Under the pieces are notes generated by a model that saw only the letters and a program-made list of their open reading frames with translations, was not told where the DNA came from and did no database searches. Positions 43,327 to 55,975 of a DNA stretch of 64,000 nt are shown here, one piece after another. The stretch comes from Doryteuthis pealeii (lineage: Eukaryota > Mollusca > Cephalopoda > Myopsida > Loliginidae): positions 73,998,131 to 74,062,130 of the forward strand of contig CM042150.1 of NCBI GenBank assembly GCA_023376005.1, read 5' to 3'. Within the stretch, counting starts at the first letter, position 1. Each line of letters opens with the position of its first letter. The translations under genes and the position numbers were made by a program.

Positions 43327-44909
43327 GTTCATTCTTACATTCACTATTTTCAATTGTTTTTTTTATCATAAGGCTTGTGGAACGGTGAGAAACCGTAGTT
43401 AGTGGAGATATTATGAAATCAAGAATGACTGATCACATGTGACTGGAAAAGCGAGTATATCAAACTGTAATGAACAAAGTTGAAATGATAAAAAAAACAT
43501 TGGAAAATAAGGTAATTGAAAGGATCAATGTATATGCTATGCTCAAAAGATCCAATTAGTAAGCTTACCACAGAAATGACTCCATTTTCAATGAGCAAGT
43601 CAGAAAAAAAAGCCAAAAGCAACAAATTGCCAGGAGAAAGAGAAAATACAAGAACTGAGACTTTAAAATATGAATAATTGCACTAAGATATTACAGAAAA
43701 TGAACTGAAATATTGGAAAGGACATTTCTAATATCTTTCACAATGTCCTAGAGAAATTTGTTTTACAAATATTACATGACCTAGGGAATAAAAGTTCTGG
43801 TAAAATTTTATTATTTAGTTCAATGAAATTAAGGGAAACATTACAAAAAGAACTTGATGGGTTCAGAAATATTTAAAAAAAACAATGATTACAATAAAAA
43901 CAAAAGATAAAACAAAAAAAAAAAATTATAAATAAAAATGTAACTGTATTCTTTTATAAATGTGTTGAGTCCACTTTATACAGTATTTTCAATTATCTCC
44001 CCTTTCTTTAGAGCTCTTTTTCAAATCAGCAGATGTAGAAAACAGTAAAGGGAAGAACTCATTAAAAACTTCTTTCTTTCTAGTTGACATGCAGTGATTA
44101 TTAGGACACTGTAATTTTTCATTGTTATTGTAGACGGATGGCCTAAGTGAGATAAAGAAAAACAAAAAAAAATAAGATGAAAGAAAATATTAGTCAAAAT
44201 TTATAAGAATAATAATGACTAGCAGGACCTGTGGATATACCACAGTATGATGATTTCATTATTACAACGTTTGGTACATCTACTTAAGAGCTGTTGTGAA
44301 ATAGTTCAATATGTAAAAAGTATAATAATCTTGATTTAACACTTTCACTCTTTTTTCATCATGTTTGATTTAAACAGATTAGCATTATTGCTTCTGTGCG
44401 CTCACACCCCTCACTCTCTCTTTCCCCTACTCTTTCTTTCTTTTTTATTATATTTTTTCCGTGTAACATGTCCTTTTTCTTCTTTTTCTTTATAATAAAA
44501 ATGGACAACACTCATAAGTAAGAATTTGGTAGATAAGCAACACCAGATAATCAGGATTTACATTTTTGCATTTCATATTGGACAGTTTGGATTGTCTCAT
44601 TTTTAACCAGGGGGTGTTGTAAGATGATAATGGTCATACAATTAAAGAACACGAGTATTAATAATAATAATAATAATAATAATAAAAACAGAAAATAGAA
44701 AGTAACAAACTTGGGGGATTACATACAACAAGACCTGTACATGGCTAAGAAAAGGAAACCTCAAAAGAAACTGAATCTTTTTTTAATAGCAGCACAAACA
44801 ATATCATGAGAACCAATAAGATATTAAAATGAAAATTGATAATAAGCTACAGAATAGCAAGTGTAGATTATCTGGTGATAAAGATGAAACAATTAATCCC
44901 ATAATAAGT
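43325..44909. other. Spacer with repeat relics
   Basis: Around 44155-44225 the phrase GATGAAAGAAAATATTAGTC, then AATAATAATGACTAG, is the tail of the tRNA-related family G. An (AAT)n tract lies at 44659-44685. No gene is seen. Confidence 0.5.
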
Positions 44910-45360
44910 AAATGCAGAAAACTAGCACAAAAAAAAATACAAGAGTAGACATGATTTGAAGAGAGGTGATCAACTGGGAATTGTGCAAGAGATTAAAATT
45001 TGAGCATGCTAAGAAATGGTATATGAATAAACTAAAATTTGTTCTAGAAAATGAGATTCATGATATCTGGTTGATACCGACTTTAGGCCACCCTGACAAC
45101 TTTACTTTTACTTACTCTCATCTAGTGGATTTTGCCGTTTCAGTGGACCTCAGAGTGAAAATGAAAGAAAGCAAAAAGACAAATACTTGGATCTTGCTAG
45201 ATAGTTGAAAAGGCTATGGCATATAAAAGTTAGTGATACCAATAGTAGTTGGGGTTCTTGGAATGGTCCCCAAAAGTCTGAAAAAGAGTGGAGGAAGTGG
45301 AGATCAGAGTAAGTATTGAGACCATCTATAACACAGCATTGTTAAGATCAGTTAGAGTAC
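44910..45360 (+). mobile_element. LINE C-terminal fragment, restriction-like endonuclease type, copy 3
   Basis: Frame from 44966: NWELCKRLKFEHAKKWYMNK, LKFVLENEIHDIW, then, after an inserted SINE tail, HLVDFAVSVDLRVKMKESKK. The VDFAV segment is the conserved aspartate strand of the nuclease fold. Further on, IVVGVLGMVPKSLKKSG appears in another frame. The PD-containing strand is exactly where the SINE fragment sits. Closest to the copy at 25185-25640. Confidence 0.65.
45068..45115 (+). repeat. Family A SINE 3' end embedded in LINE remnant
   Basis: TCTGGTTGATACCGACTTTAGGCCACCCTGACAACTTTACTTTTA matches the last 45 bp of the family A SINEs, and lies in place of the nuclease PD strand of the LINE frame, keeping the frame open by chance. 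No 5' SINE part is present. Confidence 0.75.
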
Positions 45361-47846
45361 TTCAAGGGTGAAATAATGATAACAATGGTTGACAATTCTT
45401 CACTTAAGAATTAAAGATAGATAAAATGATGTGTACATATGGTATATTTCTAATTTAGATCTGATTCTTATGAGGTTACTGAATATGACAGACACCTTTA
45501 TAAAATCTGGAAGGTGCAGCAGAACAAATGAGCGATCTCTTTGCAAAATACTTTGGATGGCAGAAGTGGAAAAGATGGTAAGAAACAACAATAGAATTAT
45601 AATGGCCAAGCTATGCTTCTTGACAACTGAAGGTTGGTTTTCAAATGTTTGTTGGATCTGAGTACCACAACTTTCCACTAACATTATTAGTTTGTAGTGT
45701 AAGTCTGTGTGTAGTATGATATAGCCTCATGTGGATATGCAAAAACAATTCACTACTAATTTAACAAGAACATTTTATTGCATGAGCAAACTTAATAGAA
45801 TGGAATACAAACATGACAATGGGATACAAGAAAGAGACGTATGAAAAGATTGTATGAAGGAATGTCCTTGTGTGTAAAACAAATTTAGTGAATGATTGAT
45901 TGAGAATGAAAGTGCTGGATGAAGACTTAGATGTTTAGGATGTATGATTGTGTGCCATTCAGCAAAAGGTTGTTAAGGGGCTCAAAGGCCCTCTGTTTGT
46001 GACAGACAGGGAGCATCTGTTATAAGGCATTGTTGAGGTTGAAAAAGAGGGTTTGTTTTTGGTGCATATTTTTTTATATGTTGCTTTGATCACACCCTCT
46101 AGTGACAATTTGCAGTACTAAACAAATGGGGTGAAATTTCTATAGAGAAATTAGGTTCTTTTTCTTTATGATGGTTCAAACTGCTTACAAAGAAGCTAAG
46201 TCCATTTTATGACAGTTGTTCCCAGTAAGTGTTCAAGGAGAAATTGTGGAATGCAAGGTGATATTAATGTTTATTAAGGGATAACAAAAATGTCCACTGT
46301 CTGTGGTGACTTCTAATTGGCTCAAAAATGCTTAATTCCTTGTCACAAGATTGTTCACTGCTATTTCTGCAGTAGTCAAAAAATGAACTCATATGGCTGG
46401 CAGATCATTTTATTTTTTGACTGCAATGAATATTTTATGAACCAAAATGAGATTTGACTTTGTGTGTACCATTAGTATACAATTTAGGACAGTTTATTTA
46501 TTGAAATTTATATTTGTTATTTAACTAGACATTAGTTTGAATTATAGATTATGAGTTCTTTTCAAGCAGTATACCACCTGAGGAAAACGGATGCTAGTTT
46601 GAGTCTCATCAGGTGATTATTGTTTATTTCAAATCTGTGCTGTAGACTAAATGTCTGAATAAATGAAATTAAGATTTTTTTTTAAATCAAAAGATATCAA
46701 TTGGCATGAAATCCAAATATCTTTTTCTTAAGCAGTAAGGTATGAGATATATTATAGCTTCAATTTCATTGGCTGATCTGTTTTCTATAAACTTCTGCTC
46801 ATTTCATATATAAAAAAAGGCACAGAGTTTATCATTCAATACAATTGATATGATAATCTTAAGGATGATCTTCTGTTTTCTGAGGGAACATATTCATTCA
46901 AGGCAATTATTCTGAGGTGCTTTAGTGTATTGTAAATATGCCAAAGAATTTATTTGATATTCAGTGGGGGGGGGGGGGGTATAATCCGTAAATCATATTC
47001 TAGCTACACCATGCCAGAGAAGGCTAGAGTTGATGGTGTAGAAAAAAGAAAGATAAACTGAGAGGCTGACTGCAACTAAAAATAGTGAACATACTAAGTA
47101 TTATTTTAAGTCATAAAAAATCATTTTGGTTCATATTGTTTTTATGGTCTCTGTTTTTCTTCTTCATTTAAAAAAAAAAATATTTTTGTCTTTTTCTTTG
47201 TCTGTCCGCAATGTTTGTCTGTCTATTTTTCTCTTTGTCTAGACTTAACATCAAAGCTAAGATTAAACAAAAAAAATCTAAAAGTCTGCCCATCCACTTT
47301 ATAACCTCCCAAATGCTTTCTTCTAAAAAAGCAATCTAAAAAAAGTCATTAAAAGTTATTAATAGAATTTTTCATTCCTTTTTAAGTAAAATATGTATTA
47401 ACAAAATTTTTGCTGTTATCAACTAAAAATTTAATCTCTAAGATTTTAAGATATAACAAAACTATTGAATGCCATTTTATTAATCATTTACTAAGCTTAG
47501 TTTGGCATAAGACCAGAAGTATGAATCAATTCCCATTTTAAATTAAAGTATTGGCTTATTATAATTCATGGAGAATGCAGGGAGGAATTAACACATTGGT
47601 AACCATTATTATAATGGCATCCATTGGTCTTATGAGAGAATGGATGTCTACTTGGATTGCAGCAAGATCCTGGCAATATTGTATGGAAGACCAGCAGTGG
47701 TCCATGCTTCCATGCTGTTGGTCTCCTCACGTCACAACATCAATATCATCAAAGTGAAGGGCAACGTGTTATATAACTTGTCATCTTAAATAGTTGCCAG
47801 ATCAAGACTGAAGACAATGTCAGATTGTCTTATGAATTACTGTATC
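45361..47846. other. Spacer with minor relics
   Basis: Overlapping frames at 45400-45684 on both strands are mutual shadows. At 46560-46640 GTATACCACCTGAGG, then GTTTGAGTCTCATC resembles decayed A and B boxes. A poly-G run lies at 46966-46978. At 47490-47525 a reversed 5S-SINE body phrase (CTAAGCTTAGTTTGGCATAAG) appears. No gene is supported. Confidence 0.5.
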
Positions 47847-48050
47847 CTGGTTTTGAATTCAGAGTTTTCTCTACTCCTAGAGATTTTCTTACTCCTAGAC
47901 TGGTTGCTTTACTAAGCCCAGTCTGCTATACTATTTACTCATAGATGGTGATTAAAGAATAGATGAAAGGATATTAGTATGAAGTGAAACACAAACATCA
48001 TCTGCAATTTGAACTTGGCATACAGAGCTCATTTTCTTCAGTTATAACCT
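47847..48050 (-). repeat. tRNA-derived SINE, family B, first of a tandem pair
   Basis: The reverse of the family B body: TTTTGAATTCAGAG, CTCCTAGACTGGTTGC, CCCAGTCTGCTATACTATTTACTC and AATTTGAACTTGGC (damaged B box). The TCTACTCCTAGAGATTTTCTTACTCCTAG section duplicates one phrase. It abuts the next SINE. Confidence 0.75.
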
Positions 48051-48298
48051 CTCCCCCATGAGCAGCATGTGACACAAGGTCAATTTCTTAAGTAGAGTTT
48101 AACAGGTTTGAATTCAGAGTTTACTTTCTTCTAGACTGGTTACCTAGCCATGGTTAAAGATCCCAACCCACTCTACTATTTGCCCATAGCTGGAGGGAGT
48201 ATTAGTACTATGTTAAATGTAAACAGTTTTGTCCAGGGTTTGAACTCTGGTCAATGAGTCCATTTCCTACGACTAATGATTACACCATGCACCTCCTA
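48051..48298 (-). repeat. tRNA-derived SINE, family B, nearly full length
   Basis: On the + strand it starts with the reversed 3' end (ATGAGCAGCATGTGACACAAGGTCAATTTCTTAAG) and runs through the body to GGTTTGAACTCTGG (B box) and GATTACACCATGCACC (A box side). Same orientation and directly next to the copy at 47847, so one inserted into the other's end. Confidence 0.85.
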
Positions 48299-48653
48299 AT
48301 ATTTTATTCAGTTATAACCATTGTAGCACTTGCTTGCTATCATTCTGTAGCAGATACTGTTGAAGGTCCTTGTTATTTGTTTCTAATAAAGATGGGTTGG
48401 GATAAAGGATCAGTAGAGATTAATAAATTTGATGAGTGATATCTCTTTTATCCTTTTGAAAGATAATACATCTGTGTGATTAGTTTTCATGTTGCTCCAT
48501 TTTTTCTTGAATAACAATTTAAACAGAAAAAATTTTTCTTAGAATCTTTATCAGTTCATATCTAGATAAATTCACATTTGTATAAATTTTACCTCTTCTA
48601 AGTGAAATACTTATTATTCCGAACACAGTGTACAGATTCTTTAAGATTCTTAC

Positions 48654-48682
48654 CATGTCTGCAATTCTTAGAGTTGGTCTAG
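48654..48682 (-). CDS. Weak candidate micro-exon
   Basis: On the - strand the acceptor TTTTATTTTTGCCTAG and donor ATG|GTAAGA enclose 29 bp. With two leading bases the open frame is RPTLRIADM, ending in phase 0. The two leading bases complete the single leftover base of the candidate exon at 50200-50269. A 29-bp exon is rare, so this stands or falls with its neighbour. Confidence 0.22.
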
Positions 48683-48699
48683 CTAGGCAAAAATAAAAT

Positions 48700-50190
48700 C
48701 AGATAAGCTCATAGTCTTTTGCTATATATTTGTTTTCTTCACATGGCATCACAATGAGCCATTCTTCCAGACTTTATTTTGAAGAATATAATTAAATTGA
48801 GCAAGTTCTAAAAATAATGAACTAAGTGCAGTTTTGCATATTTAGTTAAGTGTTTTTCTTTCCTTTTTTATTATTTTATCCACAAAATTGGTGTGTCTGG
48901 TGTTTGGCAGTAATATTTAGGTCTTGTCTTTTTATTTAGATTGTTCAATCTGCTTGTCTCAGAAATAAACCGGCATTGTGTATATAATCTGGCGCTGCTC
49001 CCATAAGATAATGATTTTATCAACACATTCTTTTTCATCTGCAAGATCATTAGTATTTTCAGGAATTCATTAATTGGAAATGGTTTTGTTTTGTTTTTTA
49101 TTGTTGCTTGATTGATTAAAAACAATTAATTTTGAAACTATTCTTCAATAGCCAATTCTTTCATTACTTTTTCCATCTTCTCAATTTTCCCCTTCCCCCA
49201 ATATTCCGTTCTCTTGTCATCTCTGTTGATATTTGCCTTTAAGAAATCCTTATTCTTTAATCTTTTCTTTTTATTTTCCTGACAACACAAACATTTCCAA
49301 GGCATTTGCTTACTTTGCTAATATATACAATGTTTTAAAAAGAATGTAACCATCTTTTGGACTATTTGTAATTTAGACTATTTCAACTTCTTTGTAGTTC
49401 TGAAAACAATAGTTGTTGACAGCTCAATTTGTAAAGATACCTTTCTCTGCTGTGAGCAGCTTCTCTGGCTTTGAGACCTAGTTTAAAATAATATTACAGA
49501 ATTACCAGACTCACAATTCCTGTATTTGTCCTTACAATATTTTTACCAAAAGATCCAACTGAAGTCATGATAAAGACATGATGTGTATAATAATAGTCTA
49601 TATATTAATACACTTGGTTGTAACTATGTATCTATTGTTTATATGTGACACACTTTCAGTTATAGATACATATAAGAAGAGATAGACAGATATGCCGGTA
49701 AGGAAGAAAAGGATAGACTAAATCATATTAAACCTAAACCCCCACCTCTATCCATATTGGTTTTTAAGCATCGGTCAGGGGAGGATATTTATATATTCAC
49801 ATAAAAAAGGAAAGGAGATGGAAAGAAAAACTGAGAACGTATCTGTAAGACTTTACTTTCTCCTTTCTAGCTGTGATAGGAGAAAGTTTCAATGAAAGTG
49901 GATGGAAAAGTTTGATATTAAATAGAATAGGAATAGGATGTACATTTCAAGAAGTCATCCTCTTTTTTATATGGCTGAGAATCATGTTATGAAAAATAAA
50001 AATGTAAGATATGCAGTAGTTTAATTTATTTATTATTTGTATTGTATATTGTAAATAAGTGTCATACATATTATTTAGATATTTATGAAACTAATAAATA
50101 CAAAATTAAAAATGTCATATTGATCTTTAATTCTTGTTGATCATTTCTAATTAAAACAAGGAATTTTGAAGGGTTAAGTTGGTATTTAAT
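48700..50190. other. Spacer, no gene seen
   Basis: An 84-codon - strand frame at 48871-49125 has no support. No repeat family recognised. Confidence 0.5.
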
Positions 50191-50199
50191 AATCTATAC

Positions 50200-50269
50200 C
50201 TGCCCGTTCAGCATTGGCCTTATCAGCCATAAACATGCCTACAGTCAGCATGAACCACCCCGTCATGAA
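50200..50269 (-). CDS. Candidate exon encoding a membrane segment
   Basis: On the - strand 70 bp reads FMTGWFMLTVGMFMADKA, then NAERA, with one leftover G before the donor GTATAG. The GC content, codon choice (ACG GGG TGG) and amphipathic transmembrane look stand out from surrounding AT-rich DNA. The acceptor (CATGGATTGAG) is weaker, and the frame stays open 24 bp further upstream, so the true start may differ. Phase fits the micro-exon at 48654-48682. The protein is not recognised. Confidence 0.33.
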
Positions 50270-50289
50270 CTCAATCCATGAATAATATA

Positions 50290-52640
50290 ATAGTCATAAT
50301 CTTAAAAGATATTTACATGAAATTAGTTTTGGAATTGGGCTGTAAACAAATATTATTCATACAATCTTCAAATATTTCACACAAAAAGATTTCTCTATGT
50401 GAATATACATGAAATTAGAGGAAAGAAAGATTGTTGAAAATTAAATATGTTCATCTATTAGAAAAGGTTATATTATTATAATCAATTTTTATAGCAACTT
50501 AACATTGCAGTTTATGTTATCAAATAACAATAAATATCTATTAGTTATGATAACATATTACCTACATAGAATAAAGGAGGGGGGGGACAGACATGAAAAT
50601 TGAAATCGGAGCAAAATTTCCTAAAATAACACAATTTTAGTTTTTAGTGACAAAAGCAAATAGACATCTCTGTTTTTGTTTTGTTAACAAAGGCTTTTTT
50701 ATTCATTATCTAAAATAAAAAACACAAAAAATATTTCATCATGAAAATTATCAGATTTTAAAGTTTTTATCATTTTAATCATCAAATTTCTCATATCTTC
50801 TCCTATCAGGTATTCAAATTATAAAGTGAATATTATTTTGTAGAAAGTATTTCTTGTTTTACAGTCCAAAATGATTTTGTCATATTCAATTGAATTTACG
50901 AGACTGACTAGGTAGTAAGAGTTATTTCTTTTTAGACCGAGGTGGTGTGTTAAAAAAAGTATAAAACCTGAAGCTGTATTTACCTAGATAGAATTGAACA
51001 ATGAATGAAACATTTATTTTATTAAAAATAGTTTACTTGGCATTAAAGATATTTATTTCAGTGTGAGGCTGTACTGTTATATTTCTTTTAATATCCTCAA
51101 CATCCTCAAATCTTACAATTAAGATGAATTCTCAGTTTAGGAAACAAAAAAAGTTGCATAAAGCTATGTCTGGTGAGTATGGAGGGTATAACACTTGCAC
51201 CATCCTGTGTTTCACCAAAAACATTTTATTCAAAGAGTATAGAGACAGACTTCAAAATATTTTCATACTGACTCCAACTCTGTTGTCTAAAAATCTTGAT
51301 ATGATTACTTTATTGTAGAATTTACTCGGTTTTAATTAGATTTTACATTTTAAAATTTAAAATAAAATAAAAACTCAATTATTTTGATCACACCTTGTAC
51401 CATCCTTTGTTCAAATAAACATTAATAAATACTGAGAAATATCCCAAGAGAGTGAATCTGTATTTTTCTGAACTGATATCTTTCACCCTGTCCAGAAGCC
51501 TTGAATGACGAACGTGCCAAATTGATACTGACAATATAACCAAGAATCTATTATGTTTTCTATTAGGCTGTAGCAGATGAAATAAAGTTTTGCTAGGCAA
51601 TCCTCAGATATATGTGTTTATCTATTGCATAAAAATTGAATAAATGAGGAGTGAAAAGATGTGTGTACTAAAATTTCAAAGATCATTTCACCATTGCAAC
51701 CAGCCATTACATTCTCTTTGAGATACTGCCTTGTTGAATTGGCTACATTCTCATAGAATCTAACTTAATTTTCTTCTAAACCAAAGATAGAAGTATTTTA
51801 TCATAGTGAAAGATTATAAATTCAAAGCAGACATCATTAGATATTATTTATTACCAAAATCTATAATATATCAATATCTCTCTAACCAAAAATAAAATTG
51901 CATGAGGTGTATTTATTTTTGGTCTGCTACATATACATATTTTTGGTTACTTTGTTTCACTAGAAATAATAAAATCCTTGTATCTTTGATTTAGCTTTAT
52001 TAAGTATCTTGAATACCCGTTATTATATACTGAATGCTGTTTATATCAATATATGGCTTTTTTCCTCTAAGTTTTGTAATAACCTATGTAATTGAGATAC
52101 TGCACTGCTATTCTTAAAGTAATCTCTACACCTTTTACTACAATCTTTCACTTCAATAGGAATACTTTTCAATTTCCTGTTTCATCATATGAAGACACCT
52201 TTCAAGTGGATCTGACCAACATATAGAAGTTTTCCTCTCCATTAGTGAATTCTATGATTATGAAGTTCACAGTTGAAAGAAGAATTTCTTATTTCAGTTC
52301 TATTTAAGGCTGGTTTATTCCACCTTCAGATTGACCAACAATACACCCTTTTATGAAATCTGGCCATTCTAGTCTCCTTGGAGTTTGAAACGTTGTCAAA
52401 TAATTGTGTTATTATCTCTCTTTTGTTTTTATATTAAATTAATTATCAAAGGATATATCTTTATTTAATGTTATGTATATCATGTCTCTCTAGAATGGGG
52501 TCTCCTTTTTGTAAGCAATTCAACCAATCAAGTGATTTGAAATTGTGTTATATATGAATCATCATGTAAGCCTATGAATTATAAATGTCCTTCCTTCTAG
52601 ACAGCCACACACTGATAGCACTATCATCATCATCATCAAG
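50290..52640. other. Spacer, no supported gene
   Basis: Frames at 51124-51318 (+, KAMSGEYGGYNTC) and 51388-51600 (-) are of higher complexity and may be decayed transposon coding sequence, but the family is not recognised. A (ATC)n run lies at 52625-52639. Confidence 0.45.
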
Positions 52641-52654
52641 ATCACCATCACTTC

Positions 52655-52985
52655 ACTGTCCTGGATATGAAACTAAAATGCATTTAGTGGTGAGGTTCTT
52701 GTCCTGGACTTCCAGGTGGTGTAAAGTCACCCTTTCATTGCCATTACTCTCAGGTCTACTCAAGTTTAGAGTGGTAGTACCTGTAAGATCCAATATATGG
52801 GCTCAATAGATCTGTTTGAAAATTATTAGTATTAGATAGAAATACTTGTACAGCCATATAAATTGAGTACAAATTATTTATATTTCTTGAAATCATATTG
52901 CTTACAACAAAAGAAAAAAACAAACTTACTTCAGAATTAGATACCCATCAAGAATTGACATTCAATAAAACCATTAATCACTTGT
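52655..52985 (+). repeat. Retroposon family E, diverged subfamily
   Basis: GGTGAGGTTCTTG, CATTGCCATTACTCTC and AGAGTGGTAGTACCTG match the middle of family E, and CATCAAGAATTGACATTCAATAAAACC matches its end. Between them, GAAAATTATTAGTATTAGATAGAAATAC is shared only with the copy at 62960-63262, so the two form a subfamily. The 5' third is missing. Confidence 0.65.
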
Positions 52986-53394
52986 TCATTTTGTTTCTTA
53001 ATTTTATTTTATTTTTAGAAAGAACTTATTAGTTCCACTTTTCATTTTCAATTGATTTTTCATTGATTCAAAATCATATTGAGAAAAATTATTTTTTGTT
53101 TAAAATCCTCATTATTAATTGCCATCAACATTGTCGATTGATATCAATTATGATGTCCACATTTCCTCTTAGAAATGCATGAATAAACATACCTAAACAA
53201 AATTAAAGTGTTGGTAGAATTGTGAAGACCTTCATTAGAATTATTTTAACTTGCCATTCTTAAGTGGAATAGAAAGTCTGAGATAACTATCACACACTGA
53301 TACATCTTGCAAGACTCTAGTCACTGGATATAAAAATGTTTAGGGTTTAGCATTTTGTTTTTTACAACTAACAAATCAGTTGGGCCAAGGATAA

Positions 53395-53575
53395 AGTTTT
53401 AAATTCAGAATTCTCCTTCTCCTAGACTGGTTACCCATCTGAGACTAAAGAACCCAATCTACCCTGCTAATTTATGAGGAGTTAGCAGGGGATAAATATT
53501 CATGCTTTTTCCATGGATATTAGTCAACATAAATGAAAAGAACCTGGGCTTGAATTTGAAAATCAATCTTTTGCT
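53395..53575 (-). repeat. tRNA-derived SINE, family B, eroded
   Basis: Reverse body: TTAAATTCAGAATTCTCC, TTCTCCTAGACTGGTTACCC and GAACCCAATCTACCCTGC, then GGGCTTGAATTTGAAAATC in place of the B box. Confidence 0.7.
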
Positions 53576-53639
53576 TTTATTTTTGGTTGTTTTGTTGTTT
53601 TCATAGCATATCAATCCTCTTTCTGGTTATTTATGCTGA

Positions 53640-53750
53640 ATAAAATAATTTTGATAAACAACAGACTCAGGTTGCTTAGAGTATCTGTTGTTGTTTAAGT
53701 GGTCACCCAACTAAGAATTCAACACTCATCATTGCTTAACTTACATTACA
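53640..53750 (-). repeat. 5S rRNA-like SINE, partial
   Basis: The + strand reads GCTTAGAGTATCTGTTG, AGTGGTCACCCAACTAAG, then CATCATTGCTTAACTTA. This is the reverse of the 5S box C region and following core. Flanked upstream by the reversed body phrase TTTTGATAAACAACAGACTC. Together with 12716 and 59960 it shows a dispersed family. Confidence 0.6.
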
Positions 53751-54875
53751 TCCTTTATGCTGCGTGTTTATCATCACAGTAATGTTTGATGTGGCCCCAG
53801 CTTAGTGAAAAATACTAATCATCAATGGCAACATCTTGATCAATGCTACCTCAAAAATGATATTGATTGCTACTTGAGGAATTCAGCTGAGCATCCCTTC
53901 CACCCTGAAGCATTTTATTGTGGACTGAGAATAGAAGATTATTTCAAGTTGAAAGGTCAAATACAGATCCCGATGCTCCATTTATGATCTTTGGTTATTC
54001 ATTGATGGTTTGAAGGAATGATGAATAAAATCTTTGAAGTTATAATCTTCTTATCATAGAAAGAAGTGTCGGTTCAAAGATCAACATGTCTAACTCTTGT
54101 AATCCTATCTGTTGGCTTAAATCTGATGATGTCTTTTGTTCATCTAAAGATCATCAATGTATTTGCAACTGAAGATTAAAAGAAAATCCAGTTGACAACT
54201 TTGAATTGTTATTAACAAATAAAACTGAATAATGCAGTTATTTAATACTTATTCATTTGTAACAATAACAATCATGATTAAATAAGACTGAGGAGATTTA
54301 ATATGTTCAACCATCTTGCTATCATTTATATTAAAATCTTTTTTTTAAATTTAATCACTATTATTCAGAAGACACATTTTTTTTCAATACTTATAAATAT
54401 TAGAACTAGTATGATTTTATTTAATTCTCTTCTACAAAGATCTGCATTTATAATTTTAATTATGTGTGAGTAAGTTTACACATGTGTGTATGTGCATGTA
54501 TTTATCAATGTACAAGCTGAATTACCTGTTTAGACCAAGAAAGAAGAAAATACTTAGATTAAAGATTGTTATTTTACAATCTTCCTTGATAATTAAAAAA
54601 ATACACTAAATAGTTACAAATTGAGATTGTTATGATAAAAAGATAAATCTGCATAAGAGAAAAGAGATTTACCAATTATTTTTTTTTATATTTATAAAGT
54701 TGGTATTTAAAAAAAAAGTTCAATGGAGTATTTACAGGAAAAGTCTAAAATTCAAGAGAGAGATTTAGTAATTCAAACATTTTTGTATTTAGTCCATATT
54801 TCTAGTCCTAAAGTGTAATTATATTACATCTCCATTTGTTGTTTTGAAAATTTTGTTTACTAAACTGCCACAAGC
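53751..54875. other. Spacer, no supported gene
   Basis: A 60-codon + frame at 53805-53987 (YLRNSAEHPFHPEAFYCG) is protein-like but unsupported by splice sites or a family. Otherwise AT-rich. Confidence 0.45.
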
Positions 54876-54965
54876 CACAATATGAACACTAAGTGAGAAT
54901 CAAACTCATTAATGATAGTCTATGAAACTAACATACTAACCATTACACCATTTGAAATCCCAATT
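54876..54965 (-). repeat. tRNA-like SINE head
   Basis: The - strand reads AAATGGTGTAATGGTTAGTATG (A box) and GAGTTTGATTCTCAC (B box), spaced as in a tRNA. Acceptor stems do not pair, so it is a retroposon head. A (CA)n tract is adjacent at 54974-54990. Confidence 0.6.
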
Positions 54966-54989
54966 ACACCATGCACACACACACACACA

Positions 54990-55570
54990 CAATACATATA
55001 TAAACAAAATTAGTAATGTTTAATTAAATTTGAATATTTGTTAATTTGTTTTCTTTTGAAATTTAGAAATTTAAATTCTGCTTGATCAGTTAGATCTTGC
55101 AGGAACATGGCTTCCTTTGTTTATTGTTAGTGTCTCCTTTTTACCCAATGCCCTTCTTTCTCTAAGAGGAACAAAAAAATAAATGTCAAAACTTTCTTCT
55201 GAATTCAGAAAGTATACATACCAAATTTGGTAGTTTGTATCAAACTAATTAACTGTCTACAGAGGACAGACACACCATCTCAATTAATCTTGTAGATATA
55301 TAAATATAATATTTGCTGTAATATTTTGAATGAGTGATATGTAGATATATTTGCCTAATTTTCATTTTCATTTATTTTTTTAATTTCTAATGTGGCCATT
55401 TACATGTCTAGCGCTATTGTCCACTTCTTGGTTATTATATTTACAATGTTTCAGTTTCAACCCATCTAAAGGTTAGGGAATCATGTTCATTGTATGTTTA
55501 TATTTACATTTTTTGTGTCGTTGTTTCTTAAGAGTATTTTATGCACACAGTCCTATTGAATATAAATAAT
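54990..55570. other. Spacer, with a Penelope-type terminal relic
   Basis: At 55430-55475 CTTGGTTATTATATTTACAATG and TTTCAG match the terminal segment at 27225-27260. Nothing else is seen. Confidence 0.45.
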
Positions 55571-55795
55571 TTTTAAACAGATGGGATCCCAACAAGTATT
55601 ACCACTCCAGGTTAGAATGGAGCTAGGAATAATAGCAATGAAGGGGTACTCCACACTCTCCAGATCTTTAGAACTGGAACCTCACCATCAGATGTTGTTT
55701 AGTATCATACCAGAACAGCCCTTTTTTTGGTGGGGGGTGTGATCTTACCCTTTTGCAGGGGTTACAGTCATCATATTCTAAGCCCCACCGACAGG
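55571..55795 (-). repeat. Retroposon family E, 5' part with internal deletion
   Basis: On the - strand it begins CCTGTCGGTGGGGCTTAG, the same 5' end as the full-length copies at 41082 and 6786. It skips the central third and ends with GGAGTGGTAATACTTGTTGG and the CCCATCT phrase. A shared 5' terminus in three copies defines the true start of the family. Confidence 0.75.
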
Positions 55796-55889
55796 ACAAG
55801 ATAATCTGAGACTTATTAATAGTTTAAATACTAACATAATTCATTTCAGAAATTTAGACATATAGACATTTGAGTTTTCTATTTCATTA

Positions 55890-55975
55890 CCCCCCCCAAA
55901 AAAAACCCCAAAAAACAAAAAAAAAAAAAAACAAAAAAAAAAACCAACAAAAACAACAAAAAACCAAAAAAAGAA
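55890..55975. repeat. A-rich low-complexity tract
   Basis: CCCCCC followed by an A/C tract (AAAAACCCCAAAAAAC and similar). The 61-codon Lys-rich frame over it is an artefact. Confidence 0.9.
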
